Assembly (NCBI RefSeq): GCF_022539315.1
Contig: NC_066316.1
Coordinates: 65,391,994 to 65,455,993 of the forward strand
Direction: 5' to 3'
Length of the DNA stretch: 64,000 nucleotides
From: Serinus canaria
Lineage: Eukaryota > Chordata > Aves > Passeriformes > Fringillidae
Below, piece by piece: positions 25,901 through 40,100 of the stretch. The notes under the pieces are model-generated. The model had not been told where the DNA came from. It ran no database searches and worked only from the letters and a program-made list of their open reading frames with translations. Position 1 is the first letter of the stretch. The number at the start of each line of letters is the position of its first letter. The position numbers and the translations under genes are program-made.

Positions 25901-28900
25901 TCTGGAAGAATTCATTTCATGTAGCAGGAGGATCAAAAAGTGCAGACACACTACTCTCATGATTTTGGCTACTTGCCCAAAAGAATCAACAGTAAAAAGT
26001 ATTTCCCATTTGTTACAGATAAAATCCAAGGCCATGGAGCTGACTAAAATCTTGCTACCTAAAATATGAAGTATTTAGCACTAAGTTTTGAAAAATGGTT
26101 TGAAATATCTCTGAAGCTAAGGAACATGACAGGGAACATGACAATTAGTTGTCTATATACATTAATAGAAGTATGTAACTTTCCTGACATTGCATTTTGA
26201 AACAACGAAACAATGCCACAGATCATGTCATAGTTACCTGTCTCACATCAGAGAAATATTTAAGTGAAACAGTGACTGTAAAAAAGATGAATCTGCCTCA
26301 ACCAAGGGATATGATGACAATTAACATCCTGCACTGTCATCTTCAAGGTTTATATTTTTCTCTGTTTGTTTCCCCCAAAAGCTATGGCAGTGACTGAGTT
26401 TACTCCAAAGCCAAGGTTTTCACCTGTGATAACAAAGAACTGTTTAGGCTAAATGAAGTAAAGTATCAGCATAAGAGATCTTATACGAACTCAAACAAGC
26501 ACAGCATAGTCAGCTACAGGACCATCACAGCCATGAAACCAGTGTTCAGAAGATGGAATTTTCAAATCATCCAAATTCAATACCTGAACTAATAGATTCA
26601 GAAGTGGTATAGAAAAGCAGGAAAATATCGTCATTTGAGATTACTCTTTTGGATTCCAGGAAACACTAATACTTTAGACTTACCCTCATTCCTTAATATG
26701 GAAAAAAAAAAATCACAGGTATTGCTATTTGACCTTTACATTAATAGAAGCAGAGAAATGGATGACAGACAGGAAGGTATTTGTGTAAGATTTTCCAGGA
26801 AGCTTGTTTCCCCTTTCTGAAATCTGAGTTTTGCTACAAGAATATGAATAGACTGAAAAACTCAGGAAAATGCTGTAACTTTTTCTCATCAGAAAAAGTT
26901 TTTATTGGTTACAGAACATAAAGGAATTTGTTCTCTACTCTCAAAAAAAGCCCATCCCGTTAGAGAGACATGAGAAATGAATGCCACGCTCTCTTTAACA
27001 CAGATAAATGAGAACATGGAGGTTAAACAAGTGAGAATCCCCAATCCCCTTCCACCTCTCATATGCAGTCATTTTCTGCTGGGAAACAAAAAATTATTCT
27101 CTCCTGGAAGTGAATCAGAAGGCAGACCCATCAGTCAGTAGCCAGTATATGATTCAGCTCAGCTTTTCAATAAGTTAGAAAGTCCAAAAGTCACCAAAAA
27201 GGGTTTTTGAATGAGACAACTGCTTCCTTCTAACTCTTTTGAATTGCCTACTAAGCACTCCTGTGACTCACACCCGCTGCAAGAGGAGCACATCTGAGTT
27301 AAGAAAGCAGGGATTTTCGGTGGCAGCTGGCAAGCAGACACTCCCTCTATTGAGGGACAGCTTTCATTCAACTAAAAGGTAGGACAAACACCAATTCCTG
27401 TAGCGGGACACCGAAAAGAAATTAAATCAATGATTAAAAGACATGGCAATTACAACTCTCCCTTCAACCACAGTGTTTTTCTATAAAAAGAAAAATGTTG
27501 ATTATAGATGCTTCATAAAATATGCTGATTTTTGCTTATATTTTATAATTATACTGGCAAACATTGAACAATTGAGAAAGAAAGACTATTGCAAGTTGGA
27601 AAAAGACATTCCATTCAAGTCTTGGAAAATTATACAAAAGGTTAAAATAGCACTAAGTATGCCACTTATGTTAAATTCAGAGCTTGAACTGCAGAATGAT
27701 TTAGCTGAGCCTTCCAATGCTTTAAATATTCCTCCATGCATTGCACACAATCAGAAAACTATTTCTGCTGTAATTCACTCACACTTCCAAGGCAATGTAT
27801 TTTGAATAGGGGGTTTTGTCCTACTTGTTAAACCAATTGAAAAAAATACTTCTTGGCTCCCAGGTTAATCATTTGCTAGAATTTTACTAGCCTGATCATT
27901 TCACAAATTACTAATAATGAAAATTTCCTGTGTGTTCAAAAGACTTCTGTTTAAAATATTCCAAAGTAGCCTTGTAACAATTAGAGTAGCAGCAGGCAAA
28001 ACCACTTGTGCTTTATAAAAAAGTGTGAGTTGCACAAAAGCAGTGAAATTTAGATTGAAAACAAATATTTCATTTTCTTTCCTCTGCTTTGATGTCTGCT
28101 CTTCTTGTTTAAATACATTGGAAATGTATCTGCATGAAAAAGTGGTTACAAAAACGATCATCTTGGGGGAAGCAGCTTACCATAGCTTTGCAACTGAGGC
28201 TACATTACAAACTGTCTCTACCTTTTTTTTTCCCTTAAACAAAATTTGAACAGATAGCTTATATAAAAGTTGGGGTTTTTTTTCTATTTTTAGGGGGAGA
28301 GAATGCTTCAGGTATTTTTCACAGTCTACACTGTAATTTTTAATGAATAAATTTTACTCCACAGTACTACTTTGAACTTAGGCTCCCAGCAGCCACTTGT
28401 AGTGTTTGTCTTATTTTACTTAAATTTTAAGATTAGAAAACTGTCCTTTGAAGTGACAAAAATTAACTTTCAATGAATATTCCAGATGACCCTTACTATT
28501 ATTGCTGCAATCTATGGACACAGCTAGACTAAGCTGAAATATTTTCAAAGTATTCACCTCAATAAAGGCCTCTTATCAGAGAGTTACTGTGTTATACATT
28601 AATAGAGAAGGGCCCAGGTTTGGCATAAGAAGCCACCAATACAACTTCTTTTGTGCCTTATCTTACAGCTCATATTTTAAACTGCAGTTATGGGCTTATC
28701 TTTGCGAAACACCTTCTTCATACCTGAAATTAAATAATGCATGGTGATAACTCAGAAGAATTAGCTTGTTCAGTATTAACCAGTGTACTTCACACCTAAG
28801 CTCCTTGCAGATGATTTTTTTTTTTTACTGTGTTGTATCTGTAGTGTATTACTTAAACACATTTGACCTCAGTTGTACTACAGCTTTCGTTATCAGAAGT

Positions 28901-29494
28901 TCTCAGATGTATCTTATTCTCACATAGGAACTTACACACCAGGACACACATCAATCAACATGGCCCAAAGCACATCTGTAAAAGCATAAAAGCTGTCACA
29001 GCTATAACTCTCCATTATGGTTTGTAGGCTTTCTATATAGGAGGAGTGAGGACAGAATACCAATATTGGGTCTGATTGTTAACTTTGCAATCTAAGGAAA
29101 ATCAGAATCATAAAGCTGTTGGAGTTTTGTTTCAATTTCAAAAGTCCCTTGAATTTAAAATATAGGGCTTTATGGAGGCAAAAAGTCTGGGCAAAGATAT
29201 TTCAAATCCATGCATATGTCTGGGAGAAGAAAACTGCCTCTGGTACCAGAAGCTGATGTTGGCTTGGTCCATTTTGCTGCAGAGCCTCCCATCTCTCCAG
29301 TTTTCCTCATCCAAATCTCTCTCCCTAAAACCTCTGGCTTTAAATCTTTTGTTCTAGTTCCTCACAAATCTAATCTTCCCATCCCAGAGTGCCAATGCTT
29401 TGCCTCTGGAAGTTCCACTCTCCTAATGCTCTCCCAAAGTCTCTTGATTTTCCCACTCTACATCCAGTTACTTTCCAATCCTTTTGGAATAGAC

Positions 29495-29720
29495 CAGAAT
29501 GTACTAGACTAGACTAGACTAGTTCAGCTGGAAGCGACTTACAATGATCATCAGGTCCACTGCTTTATCACTTCAGATCTGAACAAAAGTTGAAGCATGT
29601 TATTAAAGGCATTGTCCATATTCTTCTTAAAAACTGACAGGTTTGGGACACTGACCATCTTACTAGGAAGCTCATTCCAGACTAGACTAACTTAATAAAA
29701 AATGTCATAATGTTAAATCT
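29495..29720 (-). mobile_element. CR1 LINE 3' part with (ACTAG)n tail
   Basis: An ACTAG microsatellite at 29503-29522 is followed by 'agttcagctggaagcgac', 'gatcatcaggtccactgc', 'aagcatgttattaaaggc' and 'ctgacaggtttgggacact'. This is the order of a CR1 subfamily read in reverse, with the pentamer as its terminal repeat. There are about 225 bp, truncated and in minus orientation. Confidence 0.8.
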
Positions 29721-32700
29721 GCATCTCCCCTGAGGTGTTACCATCAAATTCTCTTCCGGAGAAGCTTGTGGCATCCAAGTTCCCACCCAAAATTATTCTT
29801 TATTCTTTATTCTTTTCCTGATAGACTTCTTCCAACTCCACACTGCACTTAAGATCTACACACACCAAATCCTACCTTTCACCAGACTGAGCTTGTAGCC
29901 CATGACACTGGAATTACTCAATATTGTTTAGTGTGCTCACTACTTTTTGTGTTTTCACTTCTGTATAACAATAAAACCATCAAAGATACTTTTAGAAAGT
30001 GATCGACTCTTCTGAAGTTAGGCATGTCCCTAACCTTAGTTGGGCTGATTCAGGGCTCAAGACTGAGTATTAGGATTTGTGCTTCAGAAAAGCTAATTAA
30101 TAGTATTTTTTCCAGATATTTGCAGACATATTGATAATACTAGCTCTGTAACTGCTCACAGCTCCTTTGAGGAGGTCTGTTCAACCAGGTCATTCCGCAT
30201 TCCAGCATGTTCTTAGAAACTCCTCAATTATGAGGTAAAGGATCCAAGAGGTCTGCTGCAGGTAATCATCACCTGCAAAGATCTGCACACTGACCATGAG
30301 CCCTACTCCCACACTTATCCTTACAGACCATACCAACAGTAGCAGTACTAAAATCAAAGAAAGCTGGACAGCACGTCAAAGAAAATGTCCTTCCTTTATG
30401 CCTAATTTTTGCCTAATTTTGTCTTCACATAGCATTAAGAATTTAAAAGCACTTACTTTTAAACACATATCTGCATATAAAGCAGGCAAATGTATTTTTA
30501 AATGTGATATAAAAAATATTATTTGTGCAGAAGACCTAAGCAGTTGTTACAAAGAAAAGTCCTTCATTTTAAAATGGATGTACCAGGAATCCCTAAAATC
30601 CAAGGTTCAAGCCTTTGTGGTTGGTAAGAGAGATTAGCATGGCTTACCATAAAAATTGATAATTCTGCCACTTAAAAACTGCTTGGAAGAAGAAATTATG
30701 CATTTTGATTGTTATGTCCTAAATGACTTTGTGACCAAAATCACAGGAGAATATCCTTAATAATATAAGATAGTGAGAGAGGAATGTACTAGACAATACT
30801 GTTCTCCCAAACACAGTGCTGATTGACCATTATTTTCCCATAAAAGACAGTTACTGAATACAATTTTTAAGGATTCAGAATATCTTCCATTGGTAGCCTA
30901 AAGGATCTCCAAAGTGTATGAGGGCATAAATGAGTCAGAACTTCAGATTTTCATTTATATTTCTATTCTGCCAGGATCTGACTCATTTACAGTGCACTAC
31001 AGCTTCAAGCTATGCTCTCAGTTTACTTTAAGCTATTATATGGGGATATAATGAATAAAGTCTTCTAATATGTTTATGGAAAGGACTGACATAGTAAAAC
31101 TAACCTTATATGGAGCTATGTTTATGAATCACCAAATTAACATCACTCTATCAAATATTGTTTTGCTTTGGGCATCCTTTTTATATGACAATATTTTTTA
31201 TAAAAGAGCTTGCTATCTGGTGTCCTTGTATTTTTTTTTTTAACATCCTCTCTTCAAACTTGGTGACTTTCTGCAAGCGTAAATTGCAGATCTCTTTTCC
31301 TTGTTACACCAAGGAAGAAACAAAGCACAATGACAATGCTGGGGAAAACAGAAAACATCTAGACTCCAAACTAAGAATGCCTGCCTTTTGCAAAGACAAC
31401 CTTTAAACCTGTACTAAGTGATACATTAGGACATAATCTTTTAAGACTCAGGCTATAAAATTAGGTAGTAATTCTGGGGAGGCAGTAATTCAGAAGTACC
31501 ACTGGTCACAGTTTCCTGTCCCAGCATCAAAAGATATATGGATTCTTTGAATAATAGAGGTTGTCACCCCCATAATGTAGCAAAATAGGTGAAAGAAAAA
31601 AGACTCTACACAGTGGACTCTTTTAACAACAGAATAGTTCAGGGAGAGCAAACCTGCAAGCCATGATCAACCCTAAAGCAGTCAGAATCGAAATGAGCAT
31701 AAAGTGATTCATTTGTATTTTAGATGACAGCCTGGTGTTTATTAGGAAATGCAGTAGGCAGTGCTTGAAGTCAATGTGCTTGAGGCATTACCTTGAGTAG
31801 CATTCTCCGGTTATTTTTATGATGGCCACCCAGATGGGTGACATTAAGGACATTGTAGCCCTCTGTAAGGCCACTCTGCAGATAGCAGTGTGTGTGCAAA
31901 TATAATACACAGCAATTGGCAGGAGCCCTTAATTTGGGGTTTGGAAGAATAGAGATTGATATCTTATTCTATTCTCAAAATGGGCAGTCAATAAGAGTCA
32001 GACCCCATTTCATGGAATAGAAGAAAACAATAAGCCATTAGGTCAAGGTTTTCTAAACATAATCTATGTAACTGAAATAAGACTATTACATCCTTGTTAG
32101 TATATTAGCATTTCAGTCACCCAAGTATCAGATTCCTTTCAAAAAGTTGCAAAGGAAAAGACACAAATCTGAAATTTAATTAAGCTGGTTTGCTCTTCTG
32201 ATAGAAAAAGTGTCCTAATGTTCAAAATCAGACATGAAAAATGCTTGACTTCTTCCTACAACACACACCTCTCTTCATTCTTGTTTTCCAGTAAGAAACA
32301 GTTTGAAATTAACTAGCCTTTATAAACCTGAACCAGACCAGATCTGAACCAGTTTGATTTCCTGCAGAACTTTAACTCAAGATGTCTCCAACTGCTAAGT
32401 AATCCAAAATTTTTCAAATATCTAGAGTGCACTGATATAATCAACCTTTTAACGTCATAGAAGATAAACTGCAGTACAGGTAATTTTCAGGACTTCAGTT
32501 TACCTTTAACCACATGAGGCAACAAATGTCTCTGTTACATACATAAGGTGAAGGTTTAAAAAAAATAAAATAAAATTGTATTCATGGCTAGAGTCAAAGA
32601 CCTGAATTAAAAATATGCACTGTGGAGCATTCAAGGTGATTTATGGACTTGCTCCTCCTCTGCTCACTCTTTCAACCTAATGCTGATGGAACACCCCTAT

Positions 32701-33651
32701 AATGCTCTTAAAATTTTCTAGAAAGGAATAAAACTAAATCAGTTAATTAGTTTTCGTTATCTTAGCTAAAGCAGATCCCAGAAGAACCTGACAACTGCCA
32801 CACATGGTGGAAGGAAATGAGGAGAACACAGGAGTGAGACTAAAGGACAGAGCTAGGGCAGAGAAGCTGACCTTATGGTGCCAAGCAGCCAAGTAGATGA
32901 GCTCAGCTGTGAAACTCTGGCTTTGCCCATAAAGAAAACTCACTTAATTCCACATTTACCATAGACTACTAAGTGCATATACACACCTTGCTGTTTGATG
33001 CAAGATCATTCATTACCTGGTGTGTTGCAGACTTAAAGCACAGAAATAGGAGGATGACAACCAGCGCTGTGATTTGGGCTTTATCCACATGTGGCTTATC
33101 CTTCTGCCTCCAAATTACTTTGAATTAACAGACTACAGGTGCACATATTACTCATAAAATATTAACCTCCAAGTACCTGCCATTGGAAACTCACATAAAC
33201 CATTCCAATGATTTTAACATTTTGTGAGGAGGGAAAAAATTAGGGTTACTGACTAAGAAAGAAGTACATATCTTGCAGAAATGTAGGGGATACAATTTAG
33301 GAGGTATAAAAACATGGATTTGATAAAAATGCTGTGAAACATCTGGGAAATTATTTAAAGCCATTGTTTAAACATGAGACAGATGTCAAAATTGAAAGAA
33401 AGTTCTCTTGGCATTTTAGATGTTAAGGTTAACTTTTTCAAAAGTGTCTTTTAGTGTTACAGATTTCTAAGGTTTATTCCAGTCATTTCTTAGGCCAAAT
33501 ATTATCTTGAAAGTTATTAAATAAGGAAGCAGCATTACATTACAAAGAAAAAGGGATGGAACACTTTTAGAATACGAAAAGTAACTAGAAAATGCTGCAT
33601 ATGCTGAAGATATTATCTCCTTTGGCTTCTGTTCTTTTCTTATTAAACATT

Positions 33652-33740
33652 TTTTTTGTGAATTACAAGTGTAATTCACAAAAAATACAAAATACAAAAT
33701 ACAAGTTTTTGTGAATTACAAGTGTAAACAAATTACACTT
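33652..33740. repeat. Nested inverted and direct repeats
   Basis: TTTTTTGTGAATTACA at 33652-33667 is followed by AG and its exact reverse complement at 33670-33685. A 22 bp segment from 33653 recurs identically at 33706-33727. A third element, AAGTGTAA-ACAAA-TTACACTT, forms another hairpin at 33720-33740. Three AAATAC-type units lie between. The whole block is compact and free of coding signals. Confidence 0.9.
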
Positions 33741-36700
33741 CTAGAATTTCAACTGTGAGCCCCCTTCCTAGGAGCTAGGTTAGTAGTACTCACAAGAATA
33801 GTCACTGGGGGAAAAAAAGGGCAAGAATCTGGTATTCCAGTAAGCAAGGGGTAAATCTTCTATTTGCAGTCTCTCTTGTCTCATGTAAATGACATTTTCT
33901 GTGCTGGACTGAACATTCACAGATGAAATTGTAGGGTGAGTTATTAAAGGTAACTGTAGTGTTGTATCTGTGGGAATTCCTCAGAGACACATTTGGTTTT
34001 AAATAGAAATATTAGATTACTTTTAGCACTCAGGTATGTATTATCTTTACTCTTTACAAACACGTTTTCCTTTAAGAGAGGACTCTGGAGGCAGGAAGAT
34101 AAACCCTGTTCTTCGTCCTCTGTGCTGACCTAGTATGAACACATCTCTGCTCATTTCTCTCACTATAATGAGAAAGAATAATGCAAAGGAATATTAGAAA
34201 TATTTTTTATGACGAATATGAATATGTGAATGCTACTGGACAGTGCTGAAGCTGCCTTGATATGATGGCTGGGGTGTGCTGCCATAAGCAAAACCTCTTT
34301 TCAGCCATGGAGATCTTGGTTGACCTTTGTCCAGCTGAAATAAGGACAATAACTTGGACATAAGGTATTCAAAAGGTCACACAGAGAAATTGTGGTGGTA
34401 AGCTGCATCAACTTAAAGCAAAATTTCATTTCAATTACTATCTCTCACAAACACACTGCTCTTCGGATTCTGGAAAAGAGTTAATGCTACTGCTTTCATC
34501 AAAATACAATGTCTGTTGTCCTTTGCACACAAACCTTTGACAATTAAAACCAATGGAGAGTAGTGGAAAACTTCTGATATTTGTAACAACAGCATAAAAG
34601 TGATCAACACACAATTCCAACAAGGTGCTATTTTCATTCTATGTAGACAAATTGATTACAAAGGATATGCCTTGCTTCCATTTTTAAATTAAGCAGGCAT
34701 GAACAGACAATGCAATAATTACATATGCAATTATGCAATACCATATATGAATATCCTTACACATGGAAATAGAGAAAAACAAATGTAGACTTAAAAAAAA
34801 GGCTGTAATGAACTACGCTGCTGATAATAAAAATTATAATCTAGACAAAATTAGGGAAGCCACAAGGAAAAGAGATTAACAAGAGATGAAAGGTACATAA
34901 CGGTGACAAAGATGGATAGAAAGATAAATAGTGCAACTGTTTCACTTGGTTTTCAACACAATGCCTTCTTCCTTTTTATGAGGTATCTTGTGAAAATCAT
35001 ATTTTTCTCTATTTCATCACATAATTTAAAAGTTTTAGGTTAAAACTCAAAATACAATGATAAAGACCAAATTATGCATTAAGATTACAAATTAAAAGCT
35101 ATTTGCAGATCAGTTGAGCTGCAGTGATTTATGGACTCAATTCTCAGGTGAACAAAGAAAAGCAACAGGATTCCAGCTGCAGAAAAAGCAGGCTAAATTT
35201 GAGCTACTGCTAATAATGTCAACATTTTCTCCATCCTCAGCATTAATAGGAATTTTAATTTTTTTCAAATTGATAAATAAACAAAATAGATCTTTAGATA
35301 GGATAAGAAGATAATGATTTTTTTTTTTAAGTCTACAAACAATTGACAACTGCCAATGTTGTTCAGCATTCTCAGGTAGAAAAATTGCATTTTCTCTACT
35401 ACCACAGAAAGCAGTTTCATATTTTAATAGTTCAAATAGTTCAAATAAATAAGTAGTATTGTTCCTCCTTGACCACTTTCAAATGTTTTACCAGATCTTT
35501 CAATTAACTTGGCACTGTCTGCCTCTCATACCACGCCTCCCTAGAGGTCCTGCAGCCAAATCAAACATCTTGTGTTTAACTAGCAAAAGCCGGTTTGGAA
35601 AGAGAAATTTACTAGTGCACCGTAACTTGGAATGGCTAAATCAGTGATGGGAAAATATTTCTCAGTTGTCTGTCACCTTTTCCAGGTTGAAGGTTGCCCT
35701 CCTGTCCCTTTCTCACTATAAATTCACATACACACATACATATGTGCAACTTTTAATTTGTTTTTAGTAAAAGAAAATGAAGAACATATTAAATTTAGCC
35801 ACAAAATCATAGTCTTTCAAAGTAACATTTGGGAAATAGAAGGTTTTCAAGAAAAAACATATTAATTTTTTTCCAACAAAAGTATTTTAGTATAAGAAGT
35901 GATTTTTAAAAAGAACCCCAAATTTTAAAACGTTATTGAGACTAATTTCCATTTGTGAGGGACAGAGGAAATTTAGTTACAGAGGAATACAATGACATTT
36001 CTCAACAGTTCACTTCATCAACCTTATCAATTTTATCTCCATCTACATAAAGCAACTAAATCTTGCATATAACTGCTCCTGTTGCTCTTCCAAGGTACAA
36101 CAGCTCACTTCTCATATTGCATTAGCAGCACTGTAAACCACTATTTTAGATTTCCCTTCAGCTAATTTGGTAGATTTAACTAATCCATGACAGGGTAAAA
36201 ACTATGCATAGATGAATTGAAAATCAATAGATTGAACTAGGTATTTAGTTGTAGGAGCACTAAACAATTTGGACACTTTTTTTTTTGTTTTTTCTTTTTT
36301 GATCAATACCAACTTTGGGCAAATCCACTGAATTAAGTCAGGCTAGTCTAAAGCACTGAGTTGTAGTCAATATCACAAGTATCAAAGCTGTGACTGGTCT
36401 CAAACACGGCACTCATAGTGTTTTCTGATCCTCCAAATTTTTTGATGTATAACTACACCTATTTATCTAACTGCAATAGATAGAAAAAGTTTAAAAGTCT
36501 TCAGGAACCATTAGCTTGGATTTATTTTTTTAAAGGAATTCTCATCAAATTCACTTCTAAGTCCCAAGATTTGTCTTCTAAAATATCTCTGGTAGATGCC
36601 ACTACTTCTCCTAACTCACGTTTGGGGGTTCCTCCTGCCATAAATCAGCCCCCAAATAATGCTTCTATCAGTAGACCACCTAACATTTTTCAAAGATCAG

Positions 36701-37120
36701 TTAAACTGTCTTCTGTGACTCTTGATCTTCTTTATGGAGGGAAAAAAACCACCATCACACTAACCAAAAAGATAATCATTTTTTGAATCATGTGAGCAGA
36801 CTGAGCAATTCTATGGGGCTGTTTGTGCACCGTAAGCAGAACCTGTTCAGCTGAATCAGTGATTAAAAGCATGAGTCAGCTTTTGAGCTAAAGAAGGTGG
36901 CTTGTACACTATTATCTGTACTAGCCTTTTTAGGAGGTAAACACTAATACTACCTAATGTCACTTGCACAAATATTTAGCTTTTCACACTGTCTGCTGTT
37001 TAAAGCAGGTCTTTTGATACACCTACATTTCCAGAATACGAACACAAACTACATCTGTTTAAAGTGATGAAAGACAACAGCTCTGGAGTTCTTTGTGGGA
37101 ATGAGGCTGTGTAGTCTTTT

Positions 37121-37140
37121 TTGTTGTTGTTGTTGTTGTT
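37121..37140 (+). repeat. (TTG)n microsatellite
   Basis: Six to seven TTG units follow a short T run. Confidence 0.9.
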
Positions 37141-40100
37141 ATGTTTCTGTTCTCTTTCTTCTTTGTGAATCAGAGATTATGGATGTGGTAATTTCATATG
37201 TTATCTTGAGATACAAGGTTAAGGTAAAATCTCTCTTAATACAACAGAAAGTGTTTATGCTCTGTATAGAAGGGGATCTTTAATACTGAAGTACTCCTCT
37301 TCAGTCTTTACCGTTTGTAAAAATAGCAGTTGCTGTGATTTCCCAGAAAAAAAGTATTTCATTTATAAGTTTAACTACAACAGATGTTCTCAGCTAAAAG
37401 GAAAATATCTGCTTTTCCAATGGGTGTGGAAGGATTTATCTTTCACTTTCTTTAAAATCACTCAATCACCGAGTGAAGTTCTAGGAATGCACTGTAACAG
37501 ACACCAAAGCTGTTCTCTCCAGATCCACTGCTTCATAGAATACTCCATAATTGGTTATGCATATTTGTTACAAACCTGACTCTTTGCCACATACCAGCTG
37601 CCCTATTTTGCAGTTCAGAAGGAAGAAGTTCTGTTCAAAATCATAAGCACACACAATAGGATTTCCAGCCTCCTCACTCATCCAGCTCCAAAGCCACTTT
37701 CCCCATAGCATCCAACAGAGAACTGCTGTGTGGGAAAGGCTCCTGCCAAATCCTACTTTTGTGTGCTCTGGCATTTCGATGGAAATAGTTTGGTGTTAAA
37801 ATAATATTATTTTCTTTTTCCAGCCATGTTCTTTTTCCGCTCTCCTTGTATTTTGCAAGAGTACAACTATTTCTTTTTGCTGTAATTTGATAATTTATTT
37901 TTAGGTGACCAGAACTGGCAGTTCTACACAATCTCTTGGACACAGCAATGGTATCTATGCAGGCAGGTGCTACCAGACTCTGCTTATACCATGGTCTGGC
38001 TGCACACAAAGCTGCATTAGTATGGATGTCCCCTCACTAACACATGTATTGTGCTGCACCACTCTAGATGGTCACACAGCTTCCAGTAAAGGCCTGTTTC
38101 ACATCCACTTGGCTTCTGCAGGATTGCAAAGGTCTGGCACCGGCTGTATAAACACATCCAATGTGCTCAGAGGTTCAAGCAGAAAAAAGCAGAATTTGCT
38201 TTGTGCAGCTGGCCAGAGGTATAAAATATGCTGAGGAGCACCTTTCTGTAAAGCTGCAGCTTCTAGAGAAAAGACAAGCTCTCAAGAACCCAAATGCAAG
38301 TACAACAAATCTTCATGGGGTCAGCTGGACATTAGCAATGGAAGATGTACTGCAGGACTTGTGAAGAGTTAATAAATGACAGTCAGAGGAAAAGTACAAA
38401 CTGCTACCACAGACACAAATAGAAATTGGCATCTCAAATTTACTTGTGTACCTTTAGCAAGTCACAGAAAGGGTTTTATAACCATCCTTCTGGTCAATTT
38501 AAAAGGGGTTGCTTTGGTGTCTCTCAGCAGGACTTGCCAGATGCAACTTCAGTCATGCATCTGTCAACAGAAACATTTTGAAGGGCTTCTCGTAGGTCAT
38601 GTAGGCTTTGGACCTGCCAGATTTCCTTTGTTGATTCATATTTGCCGTAACAGCCTTATTTCTACTTTAGCCTTTCCTATTTAAAGTAATTTTCTGGCTT
38701 GAAAGATACACTTCAGACTAGTTTAGCAGACTACCCCAACAGAAAGCCTTTGACAAAGGTAGGACTTTTGTCAATATGGACGACGTTAGGATCCAACAGA
38801 CTCTACTTACAGATGCAGGGGACCAGTCCAGACATTTGCTCTGGTGAACAGTACAGTCTGTCATTGTGCTCCCCATCATTTCCAAAGGAGATGAATGCTG
38901 TTCTGATGCATAACATACGAGTTAATTAAGCTCTATATATAAAAGCATCAATTAATATTTCTCAAAATAGAATTACAGTGTTTAAAACTACTTTGGAAAA
39001 TAGGAAATTGAAGATGCTTGAAAAAGTAAAGATTTTCATGCACCTAAGGGTAAAGTCTTGAAGAACAGCTCAAGGAATGTTCCTCCTCTGATAAGGAAAC
39101 AATGCTTCTCTTTCTTTTGAATTTGCAGACAAAGATATTAAATAGAATTTTTACAAAGCTTTTCCATGGCATACCCAATTCTGACAGATATCTCTTGGAC
39201 ATCAATTAGTATAAAAGTTGAATTTTCAAGTCAGGAACCAGTTGCAATCAGAGATTAGAAAAGAAATGGTTAGACATTTTCTATGCAATTTAATAATTTT
39301 ATCTTTATTAATTTTTACATTCCTTTTCAAACACTAATTACTATTTTGCAATGAAAGTGTACAATTTTTATGTATGGCCTGAAAATTGTGTTGGAATTAA
39401 ATTCTGAAAATTAAGTGATACTTAATTTTTCATCTCCATATATACAAAAGATGTCTTATTGAAAAAGCATATTTTAAACTTTATTTAAGTCTTTTATCCA
39501 ATCAGTGTGCATACAATACAGTTTATGCATATATATGCATGAATTTTTTTCATAGGAATATATGTCCTGTATCCAAAAGACAGAATATCTAACATGTCCA
39601 AACAAGCAGGAAGATGACAGGACAAGGAATTGATCAAAGGAAAAAGAAAAATATGAAAATAAAACCACTGAACTGAGAAAGGTGTTCTCGAAATACGAAA
39701 CTAAGACAATTCTTTAGGATGTGTAGGAGAGATTGTGTCTGTAGTAGCCATCTATGACAGTCTCTGATGCTTAGATTCTTTCAAATCAAAACAAGTTAAT
39801 ATAGCTCCTTGCATGCTAAAATGGAATTGTACAACACTCTGATGCAGAGGGGGGAGGAAAAAAAAACAACAAGAAAAAAAGGAAAACAAAGAAAAAAAGA
39901 GATGAAAAAGAAACTCCTGACAAACAACTGAAAGATAACAAAGGGAGTTCTCTGTGGTGTGAAACAGGATCAGGAGCTGTTTGTGAAGTAACTGGAGTAA
40001 CCCACAGCTACATAAAGGCTAGGATAGAATGCTGTGTCCTTGACAATATGCTTTGGGTAGAAAGAGACACTACTGGGCAAGGTTCTTTGGCTTTTATTAT

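Larger units (their letters stand above)
18970..29480. other. Non-coding DNA, no secure gene
   Basis: Aside from the LINE pieces and a weak exon-like frame at 22645-22954 (-), I see only chance frames, the longest being 120 codons at 27443-27805 (+). The AT-rich content includes TTTA-type runs near 20230 and a 9 bp-arm hairpin at 20953-20975. Confidence 0.6.

Noticed and set aside
27443..27805. 120-codon + strand frame
   Set aside because: It is AT-rich with random composition, no domain, and a length within the range of other chance frames here.
37568..38009. Overlapping minus-strand frames near 37.6-38.0 kb, examined as a possible NT5DC1 exon
   Set aside because: A KWLW stretch caught the eye, but the rest does not match the HAD-family nucleotidase motifs and the frame has no paired splice sites.
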